Origin: Gemmatimonadota bacterium
GTDB taxonomy: Bacteria; Orphanbacterota; Orphanbacteria; Orphanbacterales; Orphanbacteraceae
Direction: 5' to 3'
Assembly (NCBI GenBank): GCA_013002425.1
Contig: JABDJQ010000273.1
Location: forward strand, 1-44,875
DNA: 44,875 nucleotides
Part shown: positions 17,659 through 24,601 of the stretch, piece after piece
How positions within the stretch are numbered: the stretch's first letter is position 1
Layout: each line of letters opens with the position of its first letter
Translations under genes and position numbers: made by a program
The notes under the pieces: generated by a model
What the model was told of the DNA's origin: nothing
The model's database searches: none
Seen by the model: the letters and a program-made list of their open reading frames with translations, nothing else

Positions 17659-17688
17659 TTGGCGGAAAAACGGCTCTTCTATTATACT
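17659..17688 (+). promoter_or_regulatory. Promoter of the TPR-like lipoprotein gene (TTGGCG-18-TATACT)
   Basis: TTGGCG at 17659-17664 and TATACT at 17683-17688 are 18 bp apart. The -10 box ends 7 nt before the ATG at 17696, so the transcript would be leaderless or nearly so. No Shine-Dalgarno sequence is present. Confidence 0.55.
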
Positions 17689-17695
17689 GCGTCGC

Positions 17696-18169
17696 ATGAA
17701 GTACTACAGAATGCTACCGGTTCTGCTTCTGCTGCTGTCCTGCTCCAGCCGTTACTCGCAGACCGAAACGACACGAAGCGAAATCGACGAATCATACTCG
17801 ACCTCCACCACCATTCCCGTAGGGGTGGATGACGAAGACAAGCTCTCGTTCGCGTCGCGAGCCGCCACCGAGGGCAGGTGGATGGAATCGATTCACTCCT
17901 ATCAGGGCGTATACGACAACACGAAAGCTTCCTCGGAAGACCGCTCCCGCGCGCTGCTCGGGCTCGGCGACGTGTGGTCGAATCCGGTCAATCCGTTCCG
18001 CGACTTCGGCACGTCGCTCTTCTACCTGAACAAGGTCGCGACGGAATTCCCCGACGCGGCGGTTCGTCCGAAGGCGGAGAAGAAGATCGCGACCGTTCGG
18101 ATCATGATGGAAGAAGTCGAGAACGCCACGCGCGACCAGCTGATCGAATCGCAGCACACGAGCGACTAG
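17696..18169 (+). CDS. Small lipoprotein with TPR-like helical repeat
   Basis: 157 residues. It begins MKYYRMLPVLLLLLSC, a lipoprotein signal peptide with Cys16 in the lipobox. A Ser/Thr-rich linker (about residues 17-45) leads to a helical region that reads like tetratricopeptide repeats: FASRAATEGRWMESIHSYQG, RALLGLGDVW and FYLNKVATEFPDAAVRPKAE. Proteins of this shape (BamD, YbgF and tol-associated lipoproteins) act as envelope scaffolds, but I cannot assign this one. The ATG at 17696 is chosen because it begins the signal peptide and sits 7 nt after a TATACT box. The candidate selenoprotein lipoprotein follows 102 nt later. Confidence 0.8.
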   Translation: MKYYRMLPVLLLLLSCSSRYSQTETTRSEIDESYSTSTTIPVGVDDEDKLSFASRAATEGRWMESIHSYQGVYDNTKASSEDRSRALLGLGDVWSNPVNPFRDFGTSLFYLNKVATEFPDAAVRPKAEKKIATVRIMMEEVENATRDQLIESQHTSD

Positions 18170-18271
18170 ACCCGCCCGCGGCCGGCAGCGCTTTTGTACA
18201 CGCGTTTTACCCGCGCCCCCCTCGAGCCGCGATACGATCGGACCGAATCTGAAAAGAGGAGGAGGTCCGCA

Positions 18272-18907
18272 GTGTCTGTCCGTCTGTCCGCACGCATGCA
18301 GCGCAATCTGGCTTTCGGAGCGTTCCTGCTTCTGCTCGGCGCCTGTTCGCGCGACGTTCCGCCCGAGCCCCTGGTGTTCGAAGGGATGGCAGCATACGAC
18401 GATACGACAGCGGAGTTTCCCCGGGTTCGTTACGAAGACGGCACGCTGTCGATGAACGACCGCTGTATCGTTCGCCAGGTCAAGCTGAACCGCAAGATGG
18501 GCGCCGTGTATGTGAACGGGCGCCCGATCGGATTCTGCTGAACTCCGTGCGTCAAGGTCTTCGTGCAGGACCCCGACCCCTACCTCGAATCTCTCGATCT
18601 CTCCGTTCGGTGTGCCGTCAATCCCCGCATGCCGGCCAGGATGGACGCCGGGCACCGTACCCGCGTGAACCACGAGATCTTCTACTTCGCAACCGAGCGA
18701 GAGCGCGAAAAGTTCGCGACGAAGCCCCTGGAATACGTCGGCGTCGTCACGGATCCCGTTACGATGCAGCGGTTCGAACCGAACTCGCTTTCGCCGCGCC
18801 GCGACCATGACGGGATTCCGTTCTACTTCCTGAGCGAGGGGAACCGCGACCTGTTCACGGCAACGCCCGACAGTTTCGTGGTCCCGAAGCTTCGTATGAA
18901 GTCCTGA
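18272..18907 (+). CDS. Candidate selenoprotein: lipoprotein with three YHS-like modules, in-frame TGA (Sec90)
   Basis: A GTG at 18272, 5 nt after AGGAGGAGGT, opens a lipoprotein (LLLLGAC, lipobox Cys25). The frame meets TGA at 18539-18541 and then stays open, same frame, to the TGA at 18905-18907. Read through, it gives 211 residues with three similar modules. Each ends in an aromatic-rich strand, then a helix with F-x-x-x-P-x-x-Y/F: (1) VNGRPIGFC-U-TPCVKVF...DPDPYL; (2) NHEIFYFATEREREKFATKP; (3) GIPFYFLSEGNRDLFTATPD. This is the YHS/TRASH pattern, where FC-x-x-x-C is normal. The TGA lies inside that motif of module 1, so the homology spans it. A SECIS-like hairpin follows. Only module 1 keeps Cys (65, 89, 93). 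TGA ends other genes here, so the code is not reassigned. Alternatives are a nonsense mutation or a sequencing error at a Cys codon. Function is unknown; metal or thiol chemistry is plausible. Confidence 0.65.
18551..18577 (+). promoter_or_regulatory. SECIS-like hairpin downstream of in-frame TGA
   Basis: The upper stem pairs GGTCT (18556-18560) with GGACC (18568-18572): four Watson-Crick pairs and one T-G pair. The 7-nt loop is TCGTGCA and contains GT. A lower stem pairs GTC (18551-18553) with GAC (18575-18577) across a 2x2 internal loop. The 17-nt upper stem-loop begins 14 nt after the TGA, and the first loop G is 22 nt from it. Bacterial SECIS elements bound by SelB are short hairpins just downstream of the UGA with a G in a small apical loop, so size and spacing fit. 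Folding was done by eye. Confidence 0.5.
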
Positions 18908-18913
18908 CGCCGC

Positions 18914-18943
18914 TTGACGGGAACGCGCCCTCTCTGGAAAGAT
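18914..18943 (+). promoter_or_regulatory. Promoter of the rimB-like/rimK operon
   Basis: TTGACG at 18914-18919, an 18-bp spacer, and AAAGAT at 18938-18943 preceded by an extended TG at 18935-18936. Transcription would start near 18950, just before the ribosome-binding site AGAGGTG ahead of the ATG at 18963. The box starts 7 nt after the stop of the candidate selenoprotein gene. Confidence 0.5.
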
Positions 18944-18962
18944 CCCGGTGAGAGGTGCTGAA

Positions 18963-19445
18963 ATGAAAGAACTCGAAGTAATCGGCTGGCGGGAGTGGGT
19001 CGGACTTCCCGACCTCGCCGTGGAACGTATCAAGGCGAAAGTCGACACGGGCGCGCGCACTTCCTCGCTTCACGCGTTCGACATGGAACACTTCTCGAGG
19101 CGGAACCAGGCGTGGATCCACTTCTCCATCCATCCCATGCAGCGCGATTCGAAACAGATCATCGAGTGCGAATTCCCGATCCACGATCTCCGGACCGTTC
19201 GCAGCTCGAACGGCCGGAAAGAACTGCGCCCCGTGATCCGCACCCATCTCCACCTGAACGGTGACGACTGGCTCATCGACCTCAATCTCACTTCCCGCGA
19301 CCTCATGGGATTCCGCATGCTGCTCGGACGCGAAGCCGTTCGCAACCGCTATGCCGTCAATCCCGGACGCTCGTTTCTCGTTCGCGAACTCGTTCCGCGT
19401 CGTCTCAAGAAGCGGAGTCTCAAAAAGAGGAAGATCTCGAAGTGA
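18963..19445 (+). CDS. rimB: RimB-like putative zinc/aspartyl-type protease (PF05618 family)
   Basis: 160 residues from the ATG at 18963, which has AGAGGTG 5 nt upstream. An alternative GTG at 18948 adds five residues. The protein is the short domain that regularly accompanies RimK: IGWREWVGLPDLAVERIKAK, then the hallmark VDTGARTSSLHA (D-T-G-A, a retropepsin-like active-site motif), HDLRTVRSSNGRKELRPV, and the C-terminal FRMLLGREAVRNRY. In Pseudomonas, RimB trims the poly-glutamate tails that RimK adds to ribosomal protein S6. A Lys/Arg-rich tail (RRLKKRSLKKRKISK) follows. Its stop overlaps the rimK start (GTGA at 19442-19445), which supports a joint operon. Confidence 0.85.
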   Translation: MKELEVIGWREWVGLPDLAVERIKAKVDTGARTSSLHAFDMEHFSRRNQAWIHFSIHPMQRDSKQIIECEFPIHDLRTVRSSNGRKELRPVIRTHLHLNGDDWLIDLNLTSRDLMGFRMLLGREAVRNRYAVNPGRSFLVRELVPRRLKKRSLKKRKISK

Positions 19446-20344
19446 AGATCGGCATTCTCTCCCGCAAGGCGGATCTCTATTCTACCCGCCGCCTGCGCGA
19501 AGCGTCGGAAGCGCGCGGCCACGACACGAGGATCGTCGATTACATTCGCTGTTACATGAACATTACGTCCCGGAAGCCGCGCGTTCTGTACGCGTCGCAC
19601 TCGCTCACGTTCGACGCCATCATTCCGCGCATCGGCGCTTCCATGACTTTTTACGGAACGGCGGTCGTCCGTCAGTTCGAGATGATGGGCGAGTACTCGG
19701 TGAACTCGTCGATCGGGATCGCGCGCTCGCGCGACAAACTGCGGGCGCTGCAGCTTCTGGCGCGCGCCGGCGTTCATCTTCCCGTCACCGGATTCGCGCG
19801 CTCGACGAAGGACATCGACGGGGTCATCGCCACGGTCGGCGGCGCGCCCCTCGTGATCAAGCTGCTCGAGGGCACGCAGGGAACCGGTGTCGTGCTCGCC
19901 GAGACGAACAAAGCCGCCGAGTCGGTCATCGGCGCGTTCCGGCAGCTCGACGCCAACATTCTCGTGCAGCAGTTCATCGCCGAGGCGGGGGGCGCCGACG
20001 TGCGCGCCTTCGTCGTGGGCGATCGTGTCGTGGCCGCGATGCTCCGCCAGGGGCCGGAGGGAGAGTTCCGGTCGAACCTGCACCGGGGCGGCTCGGCGCA
20101 GGCGGTAAAGCTCTCCCCGGATGAGCGGAAGCTCGCGGTGCAGGCGGCGAAGACGATGGCTCTTCGCGTGGCCGGCGTCGACATGCTCCGTTCGGACGAA
20201 GGTCCGATGGTGATGGAAGTGAACTCCTCGCCCGGTCTCGAGGGAATCGAGGAGGCGACCGGAGTCGATGTCGCGGAGGCGATCATCCGTTACATCGAAA
20301 AACACGCAAGGCCCGGCAAGAAGAGGGAGCGGATTCAAGGTTGA
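19442..20344 (+). CDS. rimK: RimK, ribosomal protein S6 glutamate ligase family
   Basis: 300 residues, the normal length. It begins MKIGILSRKADLYSTRRL from a GTG that overlaps the preceding stop. The RimK-specific N-terminal domain includes CYMNITSRKP, IPRIGASMTFYGTAVVRQFE and SRDKLRALQLLARAG. The ATP-grasp domain follows, with PLVIKLLEGTQGTGVVLAE (glycine-rich loop), GGADVRAFVVGDRVVAAM, EFRSNLHRGGSA and the metal-binding MVMEVNSSPGLEGIE. RimK uses ATP to add glutamates to the C-terminus of S6, and in relatives makes poly-glutamate or modifies small molecules. Its own stop overlaps the TTG start of the next gene (TTGA, 20341-20344). Confidence 0.95.
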   Translation: MKIGILSRKADLYSTRRLREASEARGHDTRIVDYIRCYMNITSRKPRVLYASHSLTFDAIIPRIGASMTFYGTAVVRQFEMMGEYSVNSSIGIARSRDKLRALQLLARAGVHLPVTGFARSTKDIDGVIATVGGAPLVIKLLEGTQGTGVVLAETNKAAESVIGAFRQLDANILVQQFIAEAGGADVRAFVVGDRVVAAMLRQGPEGEFRSNLHRGGSAQAVKLSPDERKLAVQAAKTMALRVAGVDMLRSDEGPMVMEVNSSPGLEGIEEATGVDVAEAIIRYIEKHARPGKKRERIQG

Positions 20345-21462
20345 CCGAAAAGAGCAAACCAGGCAAGCCGAGCAAAACACGCAAGGCCGGCAAGCAGAGC
20401 AGGGCCGGCAAGACGAGCGCGGCGAGCAGGACGAGTAAAAAAGCGCGGAAGCCGGACAAGCCGGAGATGCCGGACAAGACGAAGAGGCCCGTCAAAGTGG
20501 GTGGTCGCGAAAAGTGGGGCCCGATCTCGATCGGTCCCGTCACCGCTTCGCCGGGCGAGCTCACGCGACTGGAGCTTCCGTTCTCGCGCCTGGCAACGGG
20601 AACGTGGGCATCCATTCCGGTCGCGGTGCTGCACGGAAAGCAGCCCGGCCCGCGGATCTGGGTGAACGCGGTCATTCACGGCGACGAGCTGAACGGCGTT
20701 CCGATCATTCGCGAACTCGTGCACGACATCGACCCGACGCGGCTCAGGGGAACGGTGGTTGCCGTGCCCATCGTCAACGTATTCGGGCTGATCAAGGAGT
20801 CGCGCTATCTGCCTGACCGGCGCGATCTGAATCGTTCTTTTCCCGGTTCGGCGCGCGGCTCCATGGCGTCGCAGCTCGCCCATCTGTTCATGACGCATAT
20901 CGTTGCCGGCTCGAGCCTCGGGTTCGATCTGCACACGGGCTCCGACGGGCGAACGAACCTGCCGCAGATCCGGTGCGATCTCGAAGATCCGGTCACGGCG
21001 GAATACGCGGACGTGTTCGGCGCTCCGCTCAACCTGCACTCTCCGCTTCGCGGAGGATCGCTTCGGGCCGCCGCGGGCAAGATGGGTATTCCCGTTCTTG
21101 TCTACGAAGGGGGCGAAGCGTTTCGTTTCAATCGCGAAGCGTTCCGGGTCGGCTACGAGGGCGTGAGGCGCGTGCTCGAACGGCTCGGCATGTACGAGTC
21201 GGGGCTCCCCCCGGTGACGAACAGCCCGGCGCGATCCCACGCGAGCCAGTGGGTGCGGGCCCGGCGCTCGGGACTCTGCCAGCTGAGCGTTCGTATCGGC
21301 GCGCGCGTCAAGCAGGGCGACAGGATCGCGGTCATCTACGACGCGGCCACCCGCTGGGAATCGGTCATACGCGCCAGGGCCGACGGCATGATTATCGGCA
21401 TGACGCGCGTGGCTATCGTCCACAGGGGAGACGCCATCGTCCATATCGCTTCCATCGACTAG
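20341..21462 (+). CDS. Succinylglutamate desuccinylase / aspartoacylase-family zinc hydrolase with Lys-rich N-tail
   Basis: 373 residues from a TTG overlapping the rimK stop. The first 55 residues are low-complexity and very basic (repeats of K-x-x-K with G, S, T and P), probably disordered. The rest is the COG3608-type M14-like zinc hydrolase domain. It shows IHGDELNGVPIIREL (zinc ligands His113 and Glu116), DRRDLNRSFPG, GFDLHTGSDGRTNLPQ (third zinc ligand), and YEGGEAFRF with the likely catalytic Glu. A biotinyl-lipoyl-like C-terminal fold follows (RARRSGLCQLSVRIGARVKQ). Members of this family are often encoded beside rimK, and a role in cleaving N-acyl or glutamyl bonds is inferred. The substrate is unknown. 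Confidence 0.85.
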   Translation: MTEKSKPGKPSKTRKAGKQSRAGKTSAASRTSKKARKPDKPEMPDKTKRPVKVGGREKWGPISIGPVTASPGELTRLELPFSRLATGTWASIPVAVLHGKQPGPRIWVNAVIHGDELNGVPIIRELVHDIDPTRLRGTVVAVPIVNVFGLIKESRYLPDRRDLNRSFPGSARGSMASQLAHLFMTHIVAGSSLGFDLHTGSDGRTNLPQIRCDLEDPVTAEYADVFGAPLNLHSPLRGGSLRAAAGKMGIPVLVYEGGEAFRFNREAFRVGYEGVRRVLERLGMYESGLPPVTNSPARSHASQWVRARRSGLCQLSVRIGARVKQGDRIAVIYDAATRWESVIRARADGMIIGMTRVAIVHRGDAIVHIASID

Positions 21463-21475
21463 CACCCTCGCGATG

Positions 21476-21484
21476 TGGTATCGT
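21476..21484 (+). promoter_or_regulatory. Extended -10 (TG-G-TATCGT)
   Basis: TG at 21476-21477, one base, TATCGT at 21479-21484, 14 nt after the preceding stop. Transcription would start near 21491. Unlike the leaderless cases, this leader carries a strong GGAGG (21507-21511) 4 nt before the ATG at 21516. Confidence 0.45.
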
Positions 21485-21515
21485 GGGATCGCATCCGCAA
21501 CGGAGTGGAGGTGCC

Positions 21516-22325
21516 ATGCGGAGGACGCTCCCGAATCGTTATCATCTGGCGGCGGCTCTCGTCGCAATCATACTGCTCGGCTGCACGCGGGTCGAATACA
21601 CGCGCATCTACGACGAAGGGCAAGGCTCGGAAGGCCGCACCACCCCGATCGTGTCCTCACGCCCCGAACTGGCCGTTCGCCTCGACGGCTACGTGGATAT
21701 GGGCGAGATTCTCGCCCGCGGCCAGGGCGCGCGCGCGCAGATCATGCGCGAAGCCTCCCGCAAAGGCGCGGACCTCGTCTACATTTCCTATTACACGAAC
21801 ACGCCCTCGGCATTTCAGGAGTCGGACCAGGGGCTCGCGTCCGAGAAGGACGAGACGCCCGCGACTTACTTCGAGGCCAAGCTCTTTCGGCACGAACCTG
21901 ATATCGCGATGGACCGCGGGCTGATCTTCGCGCTCGCGTATCCTTCGGAACTGGGCGACGCGAGCGGCCGGCTCGTTACGGCGGACGACCGCGCCCTCTA
22001 TGTCGCGGCGTTTCTCGATTCGGGGGCGAATCCGAACGCGGAACACGGCGGCGTTCCCGTTCTCGGCAAAGTCATCACGCACTGGCACCGTCACTTCGAC
22101 GGGAGGCACGTGGATATCGTGCGTTCTCTCGTCGCTCACGGCGCCGATCCCGGTCTCGAACTCCCGACAGGCGAAACGCTTCTTCAGGCATGCGAGCGGG
22201 TGGAAGCCTGGGTTCTGGAGAAGGAGGAGAGCGCGGAAGGAAAAGCCGCCGACGAGTACTCGCGCATGCGGGAGCAGTACGGCCTCATTCGCGAAGCACT
22301 CACGGAAGCCACCACGAAGAGCTGA
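21516..22325 (+). CDS. Lipoprotein with ankyrin-like repeats
   Basis: 269 residues. It starts at the ATG 21516, with GGAGG 4 nt upstream. The signal peptide ends in LVAIILLGC (lipobox Cys23). The mature part has an unassigned N-terminal half (LDGYVDMGEILARGQGARAQ and YISYYTNTPSAF). A C-terminal half reads as ankyrin-type repeats: DDRALYVAAFLDSGANPNAE, then VDIVRSLVAHGADPGLELPT. The same frame is open far upstream (from 20973), but that part lies antiparallel in sense to nothing conserved and overlaps the aspartoacylase-like gene in another frame, so it is rejected. Role unknown; an envelope interaction protein is plausible. Confidence 0.8.
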   Translation: MRRTLPNRYHLAAALVAIILLGCTRVEYTRIYDEGQGSEGRTTPIVSSRPELAVRLDGYVDMGEILARGQGARAQIMREASRKGADLVYISYYTNTPSAFQESDQGLASEKDETPATYFEAKLFRHEPDIAMDRGLIFALAYPSELGDASGRLVTADDRALYVAAFLDSGANPNAEHGGVPVLGKVITHWHRHFDGRHVDIVRSLVAHGADPGLELPTGETLLQACERVEAWVLEKEESAEGKAADEYSRMREQYGLIREALTEATTKS

Positions 22326-22344
22326 ACACGCGCTCACCTCTACG

Positions 22345-22749
22345 CTAGTCGAGAAGCCGCCCGGCCCGATCGCTGTCAGGGATCAGGCAGACATCACTCC
22401 TTCCGAATACTCGAAAACGGATGCGTGCGACGAAACGATAGAGCGCGTCGCGCACCGGACGCGGCACGATCCGGAAGACACGAAACCATCCCCAGAAGCC
22501 GTCGAGCAGCTCGACGATACGAAGCACGGCGCCGGAGCGTTCCAGGATCTCTCCGTCTTCGTAAAGAATCAGCGTCTCCCCGGCGTCGCCGTCCCGCGAC
22601 ACGCCGAGGCTCGCGGCGGTCCTCCCCTGAAGGGGGGCGTAGCGAAAGATGTCGCCGCGGTCGCGCGTGTAGACGAAGCGAACAGCCCTGTGACAGAGCG
22701 CGCACTCGCCGTCGTAAAACAGAATCGGGCCGCCGGCGGATTCGGTCAT
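22345..22749 (-). CDS. DCC family (DUF393) thiol-disulfide oxidoreductase-like protein
   Basis: 134 residues. It begins MTESAGGPILFYDGECALCH, which contains the family's D-G-x-C-x-x-C motif. The rest fits DUF393: FVYTRDRGDIFRYAPLQG, ETLILYEDGEILERSGAVLR, and a C-terminal basic/hydrophobic part ending near DVCLIPDSD. The family is related to thioredoxins, and its physiological role is poorly defined. The ATG at 22749 overlaps the stop of the DUF2330 gene (ATGA, 22746-22749), so it is the last gene of a three-gene coupled operon. It converges on the ankyrin lipoprotein gene with 19 bp between stops. Confidence 0.87.
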   Translation of the reverse strand: MTESAGGPILFYDGECALCHRAVRFVYTRDRGDIFRYAPLQGRTAASLGVSRDGDAGETLILYEDGEILERSGAVLRIVELLDGFWGWFRVFRIVPRPVRDALYRFVARIRFRVFGRSDVCLIPDSDRAGRLLD

Positions 22750-23849
22750 GCGATGCGCTCGGGGCTCCCCTTTCGAACGGGCCGTCGCGCCCGCCACCAC
22801 GCGCCCGCCGGAATGAGCAGCACGAGCAACTGCGCGGGTCCGGCGCCCCTGAAGAAGAACTGCTGCTGCGTGGTGGTTTCGCGGAACTCGTCGTTCGTCG
22901 CGGCCTTCTCGATATAGATCGAGTGCCGGAACGCGGTGATCGTCGTGATCGTGCGTTCCAGCCTCGTCAGGAACGTGCCCGCCTTCGCGAAGTCCGCCAT
23001 CGACGGATAGAGCGTCAGCATCGCTTCGTATTCACTCGCCGTGATCCGGTTCGCATAGCGCGTTCGAAATCCGTCGAGCGAGGCGCGATCGTCGCCCACC
23101 ACGTAGAAAGTGACGGGAAGCGTGCCGGTCCAGTTGATGCTGAGTATGGGCAGCGCGAACTCGAAGTCCGTTCCCGCGAATTCGAAGAGAACCGGATCGA
23201 CGTTCGTATTCCATCCTTGCGCCGGGACCTGGGCCTTCGTGGTGTCGAGCCGCATCGCCGTGAAGAACCAGCCGTCTTCGACGAGCGGCGCGAACTTCGC
23301 CTCATCCTCTTCCGCGAGGGTGAAGTTTCGCTCGTTCAGCCAGTTCACGAGCGCGTCCGGATCGTCCGACGTGATGACGGTCGCCTGGAAAGCGCCCACG
23401 GTCGTTTCACTGATCACGATCACGCCGTCGTCGCGCGTTTCCGCGTCACCGCCCCCCGCGGTTCCGTCGTTCAGCACGCCCGTAGCGAAATCGCTGCTGT
23501 TGCACCCGAACGCGCCGTCGTCGTTCGAGCGCTGCACGAAGATCGGGGCCGTCATGTTGCGCGCTTCTCTCCAGATCGTGGCGCTGGCGGGGAAGAGCGC
23601 CGGCTCGGCCGGTGTCGGCACGATCAGCGCGAAGTCGCGCGCGTTCCCGGTGAAGCGGATGTTCGGAATCAGCTGAATCATCTCGTTCTTCTTGTCGATA
23701 CGAACGAGGTTCAACTGCCCCGCGTTCTGAATCTCCCAGTCGGGAGGCGGAATCGGGCAGCAGACAGCGCCGGCTTCGCCGGGTCGAGAGACGAGTGCGA
23801 TGACCGCGATGACGGTTGCGAAGAGAAGCGTTTTGATCGTGTGTTTCAT
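22746..23849 (-). CDS. DUF2330-like secreted/membrane-anchored protein
   Basis: 367 residues. A Sec signal peptide (LLFATVIAVIALVSRPGEAG) is followed at once by VCCPIPPP, the Cys-rich start typical of DUF2330 proteins. The body has the family's alternation of MIQLIPNIRFTGNARDFALI (a 'favpvP' stretch), DDPDALVNWLNERNF, GWFFTAMRLD and LPILSINWTG. A C-terminal hydrophobic segment (AQLLVLLIPAGAWWRARRP) looks like a membrane anchor with a basic tail, a layout reminiscent of rhombosortase or archaeosortase-type anchors, although no PEP motif is seen. The ATG at 23849 has GGAGGT 6 nt upstream and overlaps the previous stop (ATGA). Function unknown. Confidence 0.8.
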   Translation of the reverse strand: MKHTIKTLLFATVIAVIALVSRPGEAGAVCCPIPPPDWEIQNAGQLNLVRIDKKNEMIQLIPNIRFTGNARDFALIVPTPAEPALFPASATIWREARNMTAPIFVQRSNDDGAFGCNSSDFATGVLNDGTAGGGDAETRDDGVIVISETTVGAFQATVITSDDPDALVNWLNERNFTLAEEDEAKFAPLVEDGWFFTAMRLDTTKAQVPAQGWNTNVDPVLFEFAGTDFEFALPILSINWTGTLPVTFYVVGDDRASLDGFRTRYANRITASEYEAMLTLYPSMADFAKAGTFLTRLERTITTITAFRHSIYIEKAATNDEFRETTTQQQFFFRGAGPAQLLVLLIPAGAWWRARRPVRKGSPERIA

Positions 23850-24448
23850 GATTGACCTCCGCCGAGGGGAAGAGCGATGCCGATTTCCGTCTGCGCGCCG
23901 TCGAAGTCGAGCGATCGATCGTCGAAGTCGCTCTCGGAAAGAATCGTGAGGCGCTGCCTGATCCACGCGTACATCCTGTCGTTCACGCGAACGCGCGGTC
24001 GAAAGTCGAGTGCGATTCCGTGCGCGGTTGCGCTCGACTCGACGTCGAACGAGCTCGTTCGTTTCGCGAAGAGCGTCTGCCAGCCGATCGAGAAAGCGAT
24101 CCGCACGGGGCTCTCGGGGGCGCCGCCGGTGACCCCCGCTCCGATCGTGACGGGAAACGCGTTGTAGGTCGCCTCGTCGGTCTCGAACGTCGGGTCGACC
24201 GTGCCGAGATCGTTTCCGTTCGCGTGAATCCATCCTGTTTCGAGAAAGAAGAACCCGGGGCCGGGGGGCATGGGGACGAGCACGCCGGCGCTGAACGACG
24301 GGCTGCTTCCGTAGTCGTCGCCGTGCCCGTCGTCGAACGGATTATAGAACCCGCCGCCGAAAGAGAGGTCGAGTTCCGCGGCTTCGGCAGGCGCGGGAAG
24401 GGCGGCGAGCACGAGTAGAACCGGCAGGAGTCTGAGTACGTTCTGCAA
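23846..24448 (-). CDS. Outer-membrane beta-barrel-like protein (TTG start)
   Basis: 200 residues from a TTG at 24448 that has GGAGGT at 24456-24461, 7 nt upstream. The longer reading to 24553 has no such site and spoils the signal peptide. The signal peptide is MQNVLRLLPVLLVLAALPAP. The mature part alternates polar and hydrophobic residues in short strands separated by Gly/Asp turns (LDLSFGGGFYNPFDDGHGDD, SPSFSAGVLVPMPPG, FFLETGWIHANGN, FPVTIGAGVTGG). It ends in a strand IGIALPLGGGQS. This is the look of a small OMP-type beta-barrel. It is the first gene of the operon with the DUF2330 and DCC proteins, so these three probably work in the same envelope process. Confidence 0.78.
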   Translation of the reverse strand: MQNVLRLLPVLLVLAALPAPAEAAELDLSFGGGFYNPFDDGHGDDYGSSPSFSAGVLVPMPPGPGFFFLETGWIHANGNDLGTVDPTFETDEATYNAFPVTIGAGVTGGAPESPVRIAFSIGWQTLFAKRTSSFDVESSATAHGIALDFRPRVRVNDRMYAWIRQRLTILSESDFDDRSLDFDGAQTEIGIALPLGGGQS

Positions 24449-24557
24449 GCGAGAGACCTCCGTGGGGATATGTTTCGGGAACGAACGAGAAAACGCGGGG
24501 ATAGTGCGAACCGGAACCGGGCGCATGATCGTCTCCCGGGGAACTCTTCGCACGTTC

Positions 24558-24563
24558 AGTATA
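24558..24563 (-). promoter_or_regulatory. -10 box (TATACT) of the OMP/DUF2330/DCC operon
   Basis: On the minus strand TATACT lies at 24563-24558, about 110 nt before the TTG start at 24448, which leaves a leader of about 100 nt. No clear -35 box is seen. It is the only good -10 candidate between the mechanosensitive channel gene and this operon. Confidence 0.35.
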
Positions 24564-24601
24564 CGCCTCCGGCGTCACCGGCGTCCATTGTGGATCGCTT
24601 T

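Noticed and set aside
18563..18907. Separate 114-codon gene starting at GTG 18563
   Set aside because: It has no ribosome-binding site, starts inside the hairpin, and lacks the first half of a module whose second half it encodes. It is better read as the continuation of the gene at 18272 through the TGA.
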